From Methanothermobacter sp. (GTDB taxonomy: Archaea > Methanobacteriota > Methanobacteria > Methanobacteriales > Methanothermobacteraceae): a stretch of DNA of 64,000 nt. The notes under the pieces are model-generated. The model saw nothing but the letters and a program-made list of their open reading frames with translations, was not told where the DNA came from and searched no databases. Where the stretch lies: positions 217,671-281,670 of the forward strand of contig NZ_JASFYG010000003.1 of NCBI RefSeq assembly GCF_030055435.1. The letters run 5' to 3'. The position numbers and the translations under genes were made by a program. How positions within the stretch are numbered: position 1 is the first letter of the stretch; every line of letters starts with the position of its first letter. Below are positions 19,356-29,308 of the stretch, in pieces.

Positions 19356-21407
19356 TTATCTTGTTGTGAATGCTGATTTGAAATCCGCTGCCATCATGTT
19401 ACCGCTGCCGGTCTTAACTGCAGTCCTTGGAACAGTTATGATGTACCTTGTACGGGCACTCCAGCTTCCAACTGGTTTTATGTAGAGCCTGTTGCCGATT
19501 ATTCTCTTACTGATGGATTTCAGTCGTCCAGTAGATGTTCTTACAGCTATTGATCTGTAGGTGGGGCCGGCGAGTATGCTGTTACTGAATGTTATGACAA
19601 TTACTTTGGTCCTTAAAACACCTGTTGCACCATTTCTGGGATCAATGGCTGTTACTGCAATGGCAGACGTGAAATTTGATGTGAAATCCACTCCAAGGGT
19701 GACTCCTGCAATGTTTTCTATGGCCCCCACAGGTATTGTTACTGTGAACCTGAAACCGGGATCCCAGCCCCCAATGGGTGTTATGGTGAGTCTGTTGCCG
19801 CTTATATTTTTTATGATTGATTTCAGAGCACCTGTAGATTTTCTGACTGTTATGCTAGAATAGTTAGTTCCAGCTATTATAATGGAGCTGAAGGTTATTA
19901 CAAGGCTTTTTGTCCTTGAAATGCTCATGGAACCATTTGGGGGATCCATGGATACCACTTTAAGTTTCTGCAGAGGATCTCTGATGAGGGGAAGGCTGTC
20001 GGATCCATTACTGAATATATATGGTGTGTCACCGAAGTTATCCCCATTTTCATCCTTCCCGGTGTAGTTGCTCCAGTAGTTACCTCCAGTGGGCCGCGTG
20101 AGATTGAACACATTGGTTAAACCGCCTTCATTTTCCGCCTGAATACCATTGTCTATGAAGCTGTTTCCATAGATCCTGTTACTCCTGCTGTAGGATGGTA
20201 TATATAATCCCACGGAATTGTTCAGTATAAGGTTGCCGTAGATTGTATTGTATGAACCGGTGACCTGTATGCCCCTACTGTTGCTACAGCTTATTTTATT
20301 TCCTGAAATGGTGTTGTTACTGGAATAGTGTATGAAAACACCATCATACCTGGCCATGTGTATCCTGTTGCTCTGAATGGTGTTTTTAGTGGACTGCAGC
20401 AGGAAGATACCATAGTCATCATCGCTTATGTTGCAGTTCTCTATCCTTGAACTGCTTGTATTTGCCAGTATTATTCCGTTACCACATTTTGAGAGGGCAA
20501 CATTTTTTATGGTTACGTTCCTGCAGCCCACGAGTGCAAGGTAGCCCATTGGGATTCCGTCATAGACCCTGTTGGAGATTCCAGTGAGATAGTAGACTGG
20601 TTTACCGTCAACGGTATTTGAGGTATCTATGTTCTGGATAAAATGGTCAACTGAGTTGTCCCCTCCACCAATTTTAATGGCTGCAGATGCGTTATTGATG
20701 GAGTTATTCCTTAAAACACTTTTGAGGGAGGTCAGAAGGTAAATAGCATTCTCTGTTATGTCCTCTATCCGGTTTTCTCTGATTACATTTGAGGGTGAGA
20801 ACCCAGCTGTGATTCCATTGAGACAGTTTCTTATGATGTTACTGGAAATTGTGTTTTCAGATGAGGATTCAAGAGAAATTCCAGATCCCTCACTGCTTAT
20901 ATTATTTCTGGAAATATTGTTCCTGTTTGATGATATTAGGACTATTCCACCGGTGTTATCAGTTATTTCATTTTCCTGAATCACGCTGTTATCGGAATCA
21001 ATTAACCATATCGCTATATCGTTGTGTCTTATGACATTCTTTGTCAGGTTACACCAGCCAGCAGATGAATATATCCCATGAGTACCATTGATCAGCGTAA
21101 ACCCATTTATTTTCGATCCGTTGGCAATTATATTTATTACAGGTTCTCTGTCACGCCATCCATCTATTATTACGGTTCCATTTGCTTTCAGAGTTAAATT
21201 TTCTTTGTGTATAACTATGTTTTCTTCGTAAGTTCCAGCGTCCACCACTATAGTATCCTGAACTTCACTGTCGTCTATAGCCTCCTGGATGGTCATATAA
21301 GTTTTTCCGGTCCTTTCATTCCTTGAAACAGCCGCAGAAATTCCAGAAAAAAGCAAAACAAACAAAAAAACCACGACTAGCAAAGAGCAAAGTTTCAGGT
21401 ATTTCAC
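19356..21407 (-). CDS. Secreted parallel beta-helix surface protein
   Basis: About 683 residues. A Sec signal peptide (KLCSLLVVVFLFVLLFSGISAA) is followed by many NosD/PbH1-type beta-helix coils (NNISRNNISSEGSGISL, NTISSNIIRNCLNGI, NTISGNKISCSNSRGI). Two tandem C-terminal Ig-like modules of the SbsA/Big_5 type follow, each opening with D-P-x-N-G and ending in a phrase like TRYIITVP. It should sit on or near the pseudomurein wall as an adhesin or carbohydrate-binding protein. I prefer the GTG at 21407 because GGGGGTTGA lies before it; a TTG at 21425 would add six residues. Confidence 0.88.
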   Translation of the reverse strand: MKYLKLCSLLVVVFLFVLLFSGISAAVSRNERTGKTYMTIQEAIDDSEVQDTIVVDAGTYEENIVIHKENLTLKANGTVIIDGWRDREPVINIIANGSKINGFTLINGTHGIYSSAGWCNLTKNVIRHNDIAIWLIDSDNSVIQENEITDNTGGIVLISSNRNNISRNNISSEGSGISLESSSENTISSNIIRNCLNGITAGFSPSNVIRENRIEDITENAIYLLTSLKSVLRNNSINNASAAIKIGGGDNSVDHFIQNIDTSNTVDGKPVYYLTGISNRVYDGIPMGYLALVGCRNVTIKNVALSKCGNGIILANTSSSRIENCNISDDDYGIFLLQSTKNTIQSNRIHMARYDGVFIHYSSNNTISGNKISCSNSRGIQVTGSYNTIYGNLILNNSVGLYIPSYSRSNRIYGNSFIDNGIQAENEGGLTNVFNLTRPTGGNYWSNYTGKDENGDNFGDTPYIFSNGSDSLPLIRDPLQKLKVVSMDPPNGSMSISRTKSLVITFSSIIIAGTNYSSITVRKSTGALKSIIKNISGNRLTITPIGGWDPGFRFTVTIPVGAIENIAGVTLGVDFTSNFTSAIAVTAIDPRNGATGVLRTKVIVITFSNSILAGPTYRSIAVRTSTGRLKSISKRIIGNRLYIKPVGSWSARTRYIITVPRTAVKTGSGNMMAADFKSAFTTR

Positions 21408-21481
21408 ATTCAACCCCCGCAACAAATATCATATTATATATCTAACTCCATTTAGATATAAGATTATACCAAAATCAATAG

Positions 21482-21547
21482 CCGGTAAGATATGTGATGA
21501 TATCATGATTTTCTGATTTCATGAATTATCTGCATCATGTTTACCGG
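21482..21547. ncRNA. Structured intergenic element, possible small RNA
   Basis: In the 347-bp gap between the divergent surface-protein and L15e genes, CCGGTAA (21482-21488) pairs with TTACCGG (21541-21547). Inside, TGATG pairs with CATCA, giving a two-part stem. A GTGATGA box followed by 12 nt and CTGA also resembles the C/D' half of a C/D guide RNA, but no good C'/D half follows. It could be an RNA gene, a cruciform or a chance structure. Confidence 0.3.
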
Positions 21548-21609
21548 ATATCAAATTCCAGCTTACTCTAACTTAAATCCAGACATACACAGATGGTTAA
21601 TGACACTAA

Positions 21610-21627
21610 AATCTGTATAAACAGATT
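21610..21627. promoter_or_regulatory. Palindrome upstream of L15e gene
   Basis: AATCTGT-ATAA-ACAGATT is a perfect 7-4-7 inverted repeat about 130 bp before the L15e start. A TATA-like CTATTTTTAAGG lies between it and the gene at about 21692-21703. It may bind a regulator; no partner is evident. Confidence 0.3.
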
Positions 21628-21754
21628 CATTCATGGAACCAACAGTAAACTTTTTAAGTGACCACATGAAATGTAGTAGTACATAAACCGCTATTTTTAA
21701 GGGATACGATCCCATGGATGTGGCGTAAAGCCGAACAGAATAGAGGTGTAAACA

Positions 21755-22300
21755 ATGTACAAATATGTTAAAGACGCATGGAAAAATCCAAAGGACTCCT
21801 ATGTAAGGGAGCTTATGTGGGAAAGGGCCCCAAAATGGAGAAGGGACCCTGTAATTAAAAGAATTGAAAGGCCAACAAGAATAGACCGTGCAAGATCACT
21901 TGGTTACAAGGCAAAACCTGGATACATAGTTGTGAGGACGCGTGTAAGGCGTGGTAGCCAGAGAAAACCCAGGTTCAAGGCAGGTAGAAGACCCAAAAGA
22001 ATGGGTGTTAGGAAGATCACAACTGCAAAGAGCATAAAGAGGATCGCAGAGGAAAGAGTTGCAAGGAAATACCCAAACATGGAGGTCCTCAACTCCTACT
22101 GGGTCTGGGAGGACGGAAAATACAAGTTCTATGAGGTCATCCTTGTTGATCCAAACCACCCTGCAATAAAGAATGACCCCAAAATAAACTGGATCTGCGA
22201 AAAGCAGCACCGGGGACGTGTTTTCAGGGGCCTCACAAGTGAAGGTAAGAAGAACAGGGGCCTGAGAAACAAAGGTAAGGGGGCTGAAAAGGTAAGGTAA
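21755..22300 (+). CDS. rpl15e: Ribosomal protein L15e
   Basis: A 181-residue, strongly basic protein of the archaeal/eukaryotic large subunit. The N-terminal [20 protein letters not shown] and the internal [19 protein letters not shown] and [20 protein letters not shown] are family hallmarks. GAGGTG lies 9 nt before the ATG. It leads a long plus-strand run of RNA-processing and translation genes. Confidence 0.97.
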   Translation: MYKYVKDAWKNPKDSYVRELMWERAPKWRRDPVIKRIERPTRIDRARSLGYKAKPGYIVVRTRVRRGSQRKPRFKAGRRPKRMGVRKITTAKSIKRIAEERVARKYPNMEVLNSYWVWEDGKYKFYEVILVDPNHPAIKNDPKINWICEKQHRGRVFRGLTSEGKKNRGLRNKGKGAEKVR

Positions 22301-22329
22301 AGCCCCACTCAATTAATTTTTAGAGGAAA

Positions 22330-22737
22330 ATGATACACAACATCTCCTACCGCCTAATGGTTTACGGTACCGAGGACGAGGAAAAGGTCCTCGAGGCCCT
22401 CAGAAACATAATACCCGGCGCAGCACCTGAAAGAGAAATGGCAGAGGGCTACCATGGAAACCCCATCACAGTTTTAAGGGGCAGGGTGGACCACAGAAGG
22501 GCTCTTAGAGAATTCATGGAAAAATTCATTGAGGTCTTCAGGGGCAGAATGGATGAACTCGAGGATCGATTCGATGAAAACGGTAACCTGTTCATCCGCC
22601 TGGATAAACAGGAAGCCCTTGAGGGAATATGGAAACCTGTAAGGCACGGTGATGCAATACACCTCAAGATTAAGGTGGAGGCATACCCTGCAAAGAGGGA
22701 TGTTGCAACTGAGAATATAAGGAAATTACTTGAATAA
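22330..22737 (+). CDS. Exosome-associated RNA-binding protein
   Basis: A 135-residue protein of the archaeal RNA-binding family formerly described as an exosome subunit (ISYRLMVYGTEDEEKVLEALRNIIPG at the start; LFIRLDKQEALEG later). It begins 29 bp after L15e, and orthologues sit in the same exosome/RNase P superoperon. It is probably a cytoplasmic RNA-binding accessory factor. Confidence 0.88.
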   Translation: MIHNISYRLMVYGTEDEEKVLEALRNIIPGAAPEREMAEGYHGNPITVLRGRVDHRRALREFMEKFIEVFRGRMDELEDRFDENGNLFIRLDKQEALEGIWKPVRHGDAIHLKIKVEAYPAKRDVATENIRKLLE

Positions 22738-22753
22738 CTGGTCATATAGCAAG

Positions 22754-22881
22754 ATGAATCCTTTAACTTCCATAGATGCTTAAATAACTGATTCCAGCAG
22801 GGTTCAGATGAAATCCTTTGACTCCAAGGAGGATGCTCGAATAAGTGAGTCCTCCAGGCAGATGAAATTCTTTGACTTCCA
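22754..22881 (+). repeat. 54-bp tandem duplication of the rnp3 start region
   Basis: Three ATG-headed copies are spaced exactly 54 bp apart (22754, 22808, 22862). Each starts with a form of ATGAAATYCTTTGACTYCCA, and the first two also share a GATGCT...AATAA...TCC tail. The third is the true start of rnp3. Copy one has a stop after nine codons; copy two stays in frame with rnp3 and could add 18 residues. Confidence 0.85.
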
Positions 22882-23578
22882 CATCCAGGCAGGTGACCAT
22901 GATTCCACTCTTAGACTTCTCTCTGAGGCTTCCCGCCTCGGCTATCATGGGGCTGTCCTTGTATACCCTGATGAGGCCTACAGCAGCCTTCAGCCAGAGA
23001 TTGAACTCCTGATGGATAACCCTGAAATCAGGGGCCTTGAGGTGGCAGCCGGTGTCATGATAAACGCATCGAACCCCCAGGATATGAGGCGCAGAGTTAA
23101 CCGATTCAGGAAGAAGGCCGAGGTTGTATACGTTTCAGGGGGGGACCTTAAGGTGAACCGCGCCGCCTGTGAGAATCCCCGGGTGGATGTCCTCTCTGCA
23201 CCCTACTCCTCAAGGAGGGACGCTGGAATGAACCATGTCCTTGCAAGGGAGGCTGCAAGGAACAGGGTTGCAGTTGAACTTGTCACCACCGATATCATGG
23301 GCTCATGGCTCAAGGTAAGGGCGAGGGTTCTTGAGCACTTCAGGGAGATCCTTAAACTCCACAGAAAATTCGATTTTCCACTATTACTCTCAAGCAGGGC
23401 ATCATCAATATATGATCTCCGCACACCCCGTGACCTCATGAACCTTGCAGGTTGCTTTGGCATGAGTACCCATGAGGCCAGGAGGGCTCTCTCATCAACA
23501 CCATCCTCCATAATCGAATACTCACGTAAACGCCCCCTTATGATTGCAGATGGTGTGAGGCTTGTGGATGATGAATAA
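22862..23578 (+). CDS. rnp3: RNase P protein component 3 (Rpp30)
   Basis: About 238 residues with a PHP-like TIM barrel: FFDFHIQAGDH at the start, then LGYHGAVLVYPDEA, and SSIYDLRTPRDLMNLAGCFG near the end. Rpp30 with Pop5 (next gene) activates the catalytic RNA of RNase P in tRNA 5' maturation. Family members start at MKFFDFH, so I chose ATG 22862. An in-frame ATG at 22808, within a duplicated copy of the same start, could give an 18-residue extension. Neither start has a strong ribosome site. Confidence 0.93.
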   Translation: MKFFDFHIQAGDHDSTLRLLSEASRLGYHGAVLVYPDEAYSSLQPEIELLMDNPEIRGLEVAAGVMINASNPQDMRRRVNRFRKKAEVVYVSGGDLKVNRAACENPRVDVLSAPYSSRRDAGMNHVLAREAARNRVAVELVTTDIMGSWLKVRARVLEHFREILKLHRKFDFPLLLSSRASSIYDLRTPRDLMNLAGCFGMSTHEARRALSSTPSSIIEYSRKRPLMIADGVRLVDDE

Positions 23579-23651
23579 CAAGGACTGAACAGAGCCAGAT
23601 GGAAGAGCTGTAATATAACAGACGTGTGATGATGAATAACAAGAACTGAAC
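23567..23651 (+). repeat. Direct repeat across the rnp3 stop codon
   Basis: A 24-bp block starting GATGATGAATAACAAG covers the last codons and stop of rnp3 (23567-23590). It recurs with one mismatch 61 bp later (23628-23651), just before rnp2. The second copy is noncoding, so a duplication of the gene end is the simplest explanation. ATGATGA followed by about 10 nt and CTGA in each copy superficially resembles C/D boxes. Confidence 0.8.
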
Positions 23652-23663
23652 CCCGGTGAAGAC

Positions 23664-24044
23664 ATGAGGATGAAGATACTCCCTCCCACCCTCAGGAACC
23701 CAAAGAGGTACATAGCCTTTGAACTGATATCCGAGAGGGAGTTCTCAAGGGATGAAATCGTATCCCTCATTTGGGACAGCTGCCTCAAACTCCACGGTGA
23801 ATGTGAGACATCAAATTTCCGTTTATGGCTCATGAAACTCTGGCGATGTGATTTCCTGGATGCAGTAAGGATCAGGGGGGTGCTTCAGTGCCAGAGGGGT
23901 TACGAGAGAAAGGTTATGGCTGCCCTCACGGCGGCACACCACCACAGCGGGGCAAGGGTGGTATTCCATATACTGGGACTCTCAGGGACGGTGCGCTCTG
24001 CAACACAAAAGTTTATTAAACCTTCCAAGATAGATAAATACTGA
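23664..24044 (+). CDS. rnp2: RNase P protein component 2 (Pop5)
   Basis: About 124-126 residues of the Pop5/Rpp14 family (ILPPTLRNPKRYIAFELISE, then GECETSNFRLWLMKLW and QCQRGYERKVMAALTAAHHH). It forms a heterotetramer core with Rpp30 on RNase P RNA. GGTGA lies before two possible ATG codons, 23664 and 23670; family members often begin MKILPP, which favours 23670. Confidence 0.95.
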   Translation: MRMKILPPTLRNPKRYIAFELISEREFSRDEIVSLIWDSCLKLHGECETSNFRLWLMKLWRCDFLDAVRIRGVLQCQRGYERKVMAALTAAHHHSGARVVFHILGLSGTVRSATQKFIKPSKIDKY

Positions 24045-24107
24045 CTGATTTGTATCACATGTCTCATGATTACCAGATTTATCCATCAATAAAGAGAGGT
24101 TAGAAAA

Positions 24108-24854
<747 letters not shown>

Positions 24855-24857
24855 AAA

Positions 24858-25556
24858 ATGGTCAGCCTTGAAGATGCGGTTATCGCCCGGCTCGAATCCC
24901 ATGGCGAGCGATTCGAAATTCTAGTGGATCCTGACCTGGCAGCTGAATTCCGGCGAGAGAATTCAGAGGTCAGTGTGGAGGATGTGCTGGCGGTCCAGGA
25001 GGTCTTCAGGGACGCCAGAAAGGGTGATAGGGCATCTGAGGAGGCCATGAGGAAGGTCTTTGAAACAACAGATCCTCTTGAGGTAACACCCATAATACTT
25101 CAGAGGGGGACAATACAGCTCACTGCAGAACAGAGAAGACAGATGATAGAGGATAAACGCAAAAAAATCATCAGTAAGATTTCACGTGAAGCTATAAACC
25201 CCCAGAACGGACTTCCTCACCCTCCAAAGAGAATTGAAAAGGCAATGGAGGAAGCAAGGGTTCAAGTTGATCCATTCAAAACAGTTGATGAGCAGGTCAA
25301 TATTGTCCTGAAGGCCATAAAGACCAAGATACCCATAAAATTCGAGAAGGTCACCGTTGCCATAAAGATACCAGGCGACAGGGCCGGCCCAGCCTACGGC
25401 GTGATATCCAATTTCGGGAAAATAAAGAATGAAGAATGGCAGAGTGATGGGTCATGGATAGCGGTGGTTGAGATACCAGGGGGTCTTCAGGATAGTTTCT
25501 ACCAGAAGATCAATGAACTCACCGGCGGTAACGTTGAGACAAGGATTATCAAGTAA
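24858..25556 (+). CDS. Ribosome maturation protein SBDS
   Basis: A 232-residue protein with the three SBDS domains: an N-terminal FYSH domain (to about residue 90), a central helical domain, and a C-terminal ferredoxin-like domain ([18 protein letters not shown], then GNVETRIIK at the end). SBDS helps release the anti-association factor aIF6 from the large subunit. It is embedded between psmA and the exosome genes, the usual archaeal context. Confidence 0.95.
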   Translation: MVSLEDAVIARLESHGERFEILVDPDLAAEFRRENSEVSVEDVLAVQEVFRDARKGDRASEEAMRKVFETTDPLEVTPIILQRGTIQLTAEQRRQMIEDKRKKIISKISREAINPQNGLPHPPKRIEKAMEEARVQVDPFKTVDEQVNIVLKAIKTKIPIKFEKVTVAIKIPGDRAGPAYGVISNFGKIKNEEWQSDGSWIAVVEIPGGLQDSFYQKINELTGGNVETRIIK

Positions 25557-25600
25557 ACCCTCCTCTCCTTTTTTGCCTTCAAAAAACAGGGAGGCATAAT

Positions 25601-26410
25601 GTGTTAATCGTAAATGAAAAGGACCTGGTTGTTCCAGGTCAGGTTCTGGCAGAAAATGATTACTACCCAGGCAGGGGAACCTTCAAAGAGGGTAAAAAAA
25701 TATGTTCATCATTTGTTGGACTTGTTTCTGTCAGAAATAAGAAGATAAACGTGATACCACTTCAGAGCAAATACATCCCCAAGAGGGGGGATGTGGTGAT
25801 CGGTGAAATCACGGATATAAGGTTCTCAATGTGGGTCCTTGATATAAATTCCCCCTACAGCGGACTCCTGCCGGCATCAGAGGTTTTTGGCAAGGAGAAA
25901 AGGGAACTTGAGAACGTCTTTGACATAGGCGACGTGCTCCTTTTAAGAGTAGTTGATGTGGACGAGGTCAAGAAGGTTAAACTAGGCCTGAAAGGCCGGG
26001 GGCTTGGAAAGTTCAGGGACGGAATTCTGGTATACATAACACCCACGAAGGTCCCAAGGCTCATAGGCAAAAGGGGATCCATGATAAACATGGTCAAGGA
26101 GAAGACCCACTGTGATATAGTTGTGGGTCAGAATGGAGTCGTCTGGATAAAGGGCGAACCTGACATGGAGCGGATAGCCGAGAGGGTTATCCTCATGATA
26201 GACCGTGAGGCCCACACATCAGGACTCACAGATCGTGTCAGGGAACTGCTGGACAGACTTACCGGCGCGGAACCCACAACCAGGAATGAGGTTAATGGGT
26301 CTGAAGTGGCTGAACTGGAGGCTGCAGTTAAGGATGCCGGGGAACTTGAAGAAGAAACAGAAACCCCTGAGAAAACCAAAGAAGATGAAGAAGAATTATC
26401 CGAGGGGTGA
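25601..26410 (+). CDS. rrp4: Exosome subunit Rrp4
   Basis: About 269 residues: an N-terminal domain ([20 protein letters not shown]), an S1 domain ([19 protein letters not shown] onward, about 65-135), a KH domain ([19 protein letters not shown], about 148-205), and a long acidic Glu-rich tail after residue 225. Rrp4 forms the RNA-binding cap on the Rrp41/Rrp42 ring. The start codon is GTG with GGGAGG before it. The acidic tail is longer than the ordered part of the family. Confidence 0.96.
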   Translation: MLIVNEKDLVVPGQVLAENDYYPGRGTFKEGKKICSSFVGLVSVRNKKINVIPLQSKYIPKRGDVVIGEITDIRFSMWVLDINSPYSGLLPASEVFGKEKRELENVFDIGDVLLLRVVDVDEVKKVKLGLKGRGLGKFRDGILVYITPTKVPRLIGKRGSMINMVKEKTHCDIVVGQNGVVWIKGEPDMERIAERVILMIDREAHTSGLTDRVRELLDRLTGAEPTTRNEVNGSEVAELEAAVKDAGELEEETETPEKTKEDEEELSEG

Positions 26411-26458
26411 AGAATCAGGGGATGAAGAAGTTAAGGATGAAAATTCCCAGGAACAGAG

Positions 26459-27181
26459 GTGATTGGTATCATCACACAGGATCAGTTGAAAACACCCCCC
26501 CTTGTCAGGGAGGATGGAAGGGCATTTGATGAACTCAGGCCCCTGAAAATTGAGGCAGGAATACTTGAAAGGGCTGACGGTTCATCCTACCTTGAATTTG
26601 GAGGTAACAAGATACTCGTAGCTGTTTATGGACCAAGGGAGGCACAGATAAGGAAGCTGCAGCGACCTGACCGGGCAGTTATAAGGTGCAGGTACAATAT
26701 GGCACCATTCTCTGTTGAGGAGAGGAAGAGGCCGGGTCCCGACAGGCGCTCTGTCGAAATTTCCAAGATAACCGCGGAGGCCCTGAGACCTGCACTGATA
26801 CTTGAAAAGTTTCCAAGGTCCGTCATAGACGTCTTCATAGAGGTTCTTGAGGCAGAGGGTGGTACAAGGTGCGCAGGCATCACAGCGGCATCGGTGGCCC
26901 TTGCAGATGCAGGTATACCCATGAGGGACATGGTTGTTGCCTGCGCCGCAGGTAAGGTTAACGATCAGGTTGTCCTTGATCTATCTGAGGAGGAGGATAA
27001 GGCCGGGCAGGCGGATGTGCCGGTTGCAATCCTACCAAGGACACGTGAAATCACACTTCTCCAGAGCGATGGAAACCTCTCAGAGGATGAATTTGAAAGG
27101 GCCCTTGAGCTGGCAATGGATGGTTGCCTCAGAATACATGAGGTTCAGAAAGAGGCCCTCAGAAAAAAGTATGGTGAATAG
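26459..27181 (+). CDS. rrp41: Exosome catalytic subunit Rrp41
   Basis: A 240-residue RNase PH-fold protein, the catalytic 3'-5' phosphorolytic subunit of the archaeal exosome. Visible motifs are [36 protein letters not shown] and [20 protein letters not shown], with the phosphate and metal ligands around DVPVAILP. The start is GTG preceded by CAGAGGT. An open frame encoded just before it continues the acidic Rrp4 tail in another frame and is not a gene. Confidence 0.97.
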   Translation: MIGIITQDQLKTPPLVREDGRAFDELRPLKIEAGILERADGSSYLEFGGNKILVAVYGPREAQIRKLQRPDRAVIRCRYNMAPFSVEERKRPGPDRRSVEISKITAEALRPALILEKFPRSVIDVFIEVLEAEGGTRCAGITAASVALADAGIPMRDMVVACAAGKVNDQVVLDLSEEEDKAGQADVPVAILPRTREITLLQSDGNLSEDEFERALELAMDGCLRIHEVQKEALRKKYGE

Positions 27182-27182
27182 A

Positions 27183-27986
27183 ATGGATATAATACCTGAA
27201 ATTACAAGAAAAAGCATAACTGACCTTATAAATAACAAGGAGCGAATTGATGGAAGGTCACTCCATGAGTTCAGGGACATATCCATTGAAACAGGGGTGA
27301 TATCCAAGGCTGAGGGTTCCTCAAGGGTCAAACTCGGCAACACACAGATAATAGTTGGTGTAAAGCCACAGATAGGCGAACCATTCCCTGACACCCCTGA
27401 GATGGGAGTGATACTCACAAACTCCGAACTACTACCAATGGCATCACCAACCTTTGAGCCGGGACCCCCCGATGAGCGTTCGGTTGAACTCTCAAGGGTT
27501 GTTGATCGCTGCATAAGGGAGAGTCAGATGATAGACCTTGAAAAGCTCTGCATAATAGAGGGCAGCAAGGTCTGGATGCTCTTCCTGGACCTCCACATAA
27601 TCGACTACGACGGCAACCTCTTTGATGCGGCGGTACTTGCAACTGTGGCAGCTCTCCTCGATACAAGGATACCCGTCGCGGAGGTTGAGGATGGTGAGGT
27701 TGTGGTTGACAGGGAAAACAGGCAGCCACTCCCCATCAACAGGAAAGCCCTCATGTGCACCTTTGCAAAGATTGGTGATGAGATAATACTGGACCCATGC
27801 CTTGAGGAGGAGGACATACTCACCGCAAGGCTGTCCATAGGGGTGACAGAGGATGGCTCCATATGCGCCATGCAGAAGGGCGGTGAGGGAGCCCTCACAA
27901 GGGATGATGTCCTTAGGGCGGTTTCCATTGCAAGGGAGAAGGTGCCCCAGCTCATCGAGTACCTTGATAAGTCAATGGCACCCTGA
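27183..27986 (+). CDS. rrp42: Exosome subunit Rrp42
   Basis: A 267-residue RNase PH-fold protein, the structural partner of Rrp41 in the hexameric ring. It has [40 protein letters not shown] and [22 protein letters not shown]. It lacks the full set of catalytic residues. It begins one base after the rrp41 stop. A longer frame opening at 26934 is an artefact of reading through rrp41 in another phase. Confidence 0.96.
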   Translation: MDIIPEITRKSITDLINNKERIDGRSLHEFRDISIETGVISKAEGSSRVKLGNTQIIVGVKPQIGEPFPDTPEMGVILTNSELLPMASPTFEPGPPDERSVELSRVVDRCIRESQMIDLEKLCIIEGSKVWMLFLDLHIIDYDGNLFDAAVLATVAALLDTRIPVAEVEDGEVVVDRENRQPLPINRKALMCTFAKIGDEIILDPCLEEEDILTARLSIGVTEDGSICAMQKGGEGALTRDDVLRAVSIAREKVPQLIEYLDKSMAP

Positions 27987-28139
27987 ATCCCTGGAGGAAT
28001 CATAGACTATCTCTTCCAGCGTGGCTATCTTCCATATGTATAAGTATACTTGAGAGAGACCACTATGGTTTTCTGACTCCCCAAATCTTAAATACTCGCC
28101 TTACGATACCTATAACATCATATTTACTGGAGTGATAAA

Positions 28140-28409
28140 ATGGCAAGAACAAAGAAAGTTGGTATTACAGGACGTTTCGGTCCACGTTACGGTCGTAAAG
28201 CTAAAAGAGCTGTCAAGAAGATTGAAGAAGAGATGAAGAGGAAGCATGTATGCCCCAGCTGTGACAGGCCAGGTGTTAAAAGGGAGAGTAGGGGCATATG
28301 GAAGTGCAGAAAGTGTGGCTCTGTATTCACAGGCGGCGCGTACCTGCCTGTGACCCCGATGGGTAAGACAGCAGCCCGTAACATCAAAAGGATAGTTGGA
28401 GGTAAGTAG
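28140..28409 (+). CDS. rpl37ae: Ribosomal protein L37Ae
   Basis: An 89-residue zinc-ribbon protein of the large subunit. It starts with [19 protein letters not shown] and has the [12 protein letters not shown] / [10 protein letters not shown] Cys2-Cys2 pair. The 153 bp before it contain a TATA-like CTTAAATACTC at about 28087. The stop codon is immediately followed by rpoP. Confidence 0.96.
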   Translation: MARTKKVGITGRFGPRYGRKAKRAVKKIEEEMKRKHVCPSCDRPGVKRESRGIWKCRKCGSVFTGGAYLPVTPMGKTAARNIKRIVGGK

Positions 28410-28410
28410 A

Positions 28411-28542
28411 TTGTACCGCTGCGCCCAGTGCGGAACCCTGATCGACCCCAAGAAGTACATGGAGAATAAGTGCCCCAGGTGCAGGTACAGGATTCTCTTC
28501 AAGGAGGTGCCTCCTGTTAAGAGGACCATAAGGGCACGGTAG
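28411..28542 (+). CDS. rpoP: DNA-directed RNA polymerase subunit P (Rpb12)
   Basis: A 43-residue protein starting at TTG one base after the L37Ae stop, with GGAGGTAAG before it. It carries the Rpb12/RpoP zinc ribbon YRCAQCG and [13 protein letters not shown] and ends in the basic VKRTIRAR. Length and Cys spacing (CxxC-x13-CxxC) match the subunit, which bridges the polymerase core subunits. It is small and easily missed, but the frame, ribosome site and motif agree. Confidence 0.93.
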   Translation: MYRCAQCGTLIDPKKYMENKCPRCRYRILFKEVPPVKRTIRAR

Positions 28543-28543
28543 G

Positions 28544-29011
28544 ATGCTTCTTACAACATCCAGGAAGCCTTCCCAGCGAACAAGATCGTTTTCCCAGAGG
28601 CTTTCCAGGATAATGGGCTGGAGGTATGTCAACAGGGGCAAGATGAGTATCAGGGACGTGCTCATTGAGGCATCTGGACCCGTGGCTCTTGTATCTGAAA
28701 GACATGGAAACCCTTCCAGGATAACGTTCCTTGGTGAGAGGGGAGACGAGATGGGATACATCCTTTTCAACCCATCCTTTGACATCAGGGGATCAGAGAG
28801 GGATTATCCTGCTGCAGGGGTAAGATCATGCCCCCCTGAACTTAAAGGCGTCTGCAGGCTCATGGGCCTTGAAGTTGATCCCAAGGCATCCGGGAGCGTC
28901 TGGGAATTCAGGGAGGGTGATGATTACCCATGGGTTATGGAGTTTCTTGATGCCACTGGAGAGCCTGCAGGATTCAAACTCCTGATAAGGGACTTTAAGA
29001 CCGGTGATTGA
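28544..29011 (+). CDS. Brix-domain ribosome biogenesis protein
   Basis: A 155-residue minimal archaeal Brix/IMP4-like protein. It begins LLTTSRKPSQRTRSFSQRL, typical of the sigma70-like RNA-binding motif, followed by GKMSIRDVLIEA and ITFLGERGDEMG. Such proteins assist rRNA processing and large-subunit assembly. The ATG starts two bases after the rpoP stop. Confidence 0.9.
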   Translation: MLLTTSRKPSQRTRSFSQRLSRIMGWRYVNRGKMSIRDVLIEASGPVALVSERHGNPSRITFLGERGDEMGYILFNPSFDIRGSERDYPAAGVRSCPPELKGVCRLMGLEVDPKASGSVWEFREGDDYPWVMEFLDATGEPAGFKLLIRDFKTGD

Positions 29012-29285
29012 TTTGGGTCTTAAGAGAATCCAGGGATCCATTGACATATCCATGGGGAACCCTGAATCCGCTTCAGTGGTTTACAGGGCAGTTAACCCGG
29101 AGTTCATGGATTCCCCATCAGATAGGTCTTCCGTTTCAGTGGACCTTGAGGATGACAGGATAACCATAAAAATCAGTGCCCGGGACACGGCATCATTCAG
29201 GGCAGCTCTAAACTCATCTTTCCGCTGGGTGAGGCTCTCATTGGATATGATAGAGCTCGTTACTCCCGATCAACAGGATTCATGA
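29004..29285 (+). CDS. KEOPS complex Pcc1-like subunit
   Basis: A 93-residue protein with Pcc1 features: a beta strand pair, then the hallmark ISARDTASFRAALNSSFRWVRLSLDMIEL at the C-terminus. Pcc1 dimerises the KEOPS complex that makes t6A in tRNA. The GTG start at 29004 overlaps the Brix stop; a TTG at 29013 is an alternative. The position between Brix and prefoldin is common in Methanobacteriales. Confidence 0.82.
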   Translation: MIDLGLKRIQGSIDISMGNPESASVVYRAVNPEFMDSPSDRSSVSVDLEDDRITIKISARDTASFRAALNSSFRWVRLSLDMIELVTPDQQDS

Positions 29286-29308
29286 TTGAATTAATGAAAG
29301 GTGATAGT

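Noticed and set aside
26934-27182. N-terminal extension of Rrp42 starting inside rrp41
   Set aside because: It is an out-of-frame reading of rrp41 with unnatural composition; Rrp42 family proteins start at the ATG at 27183.
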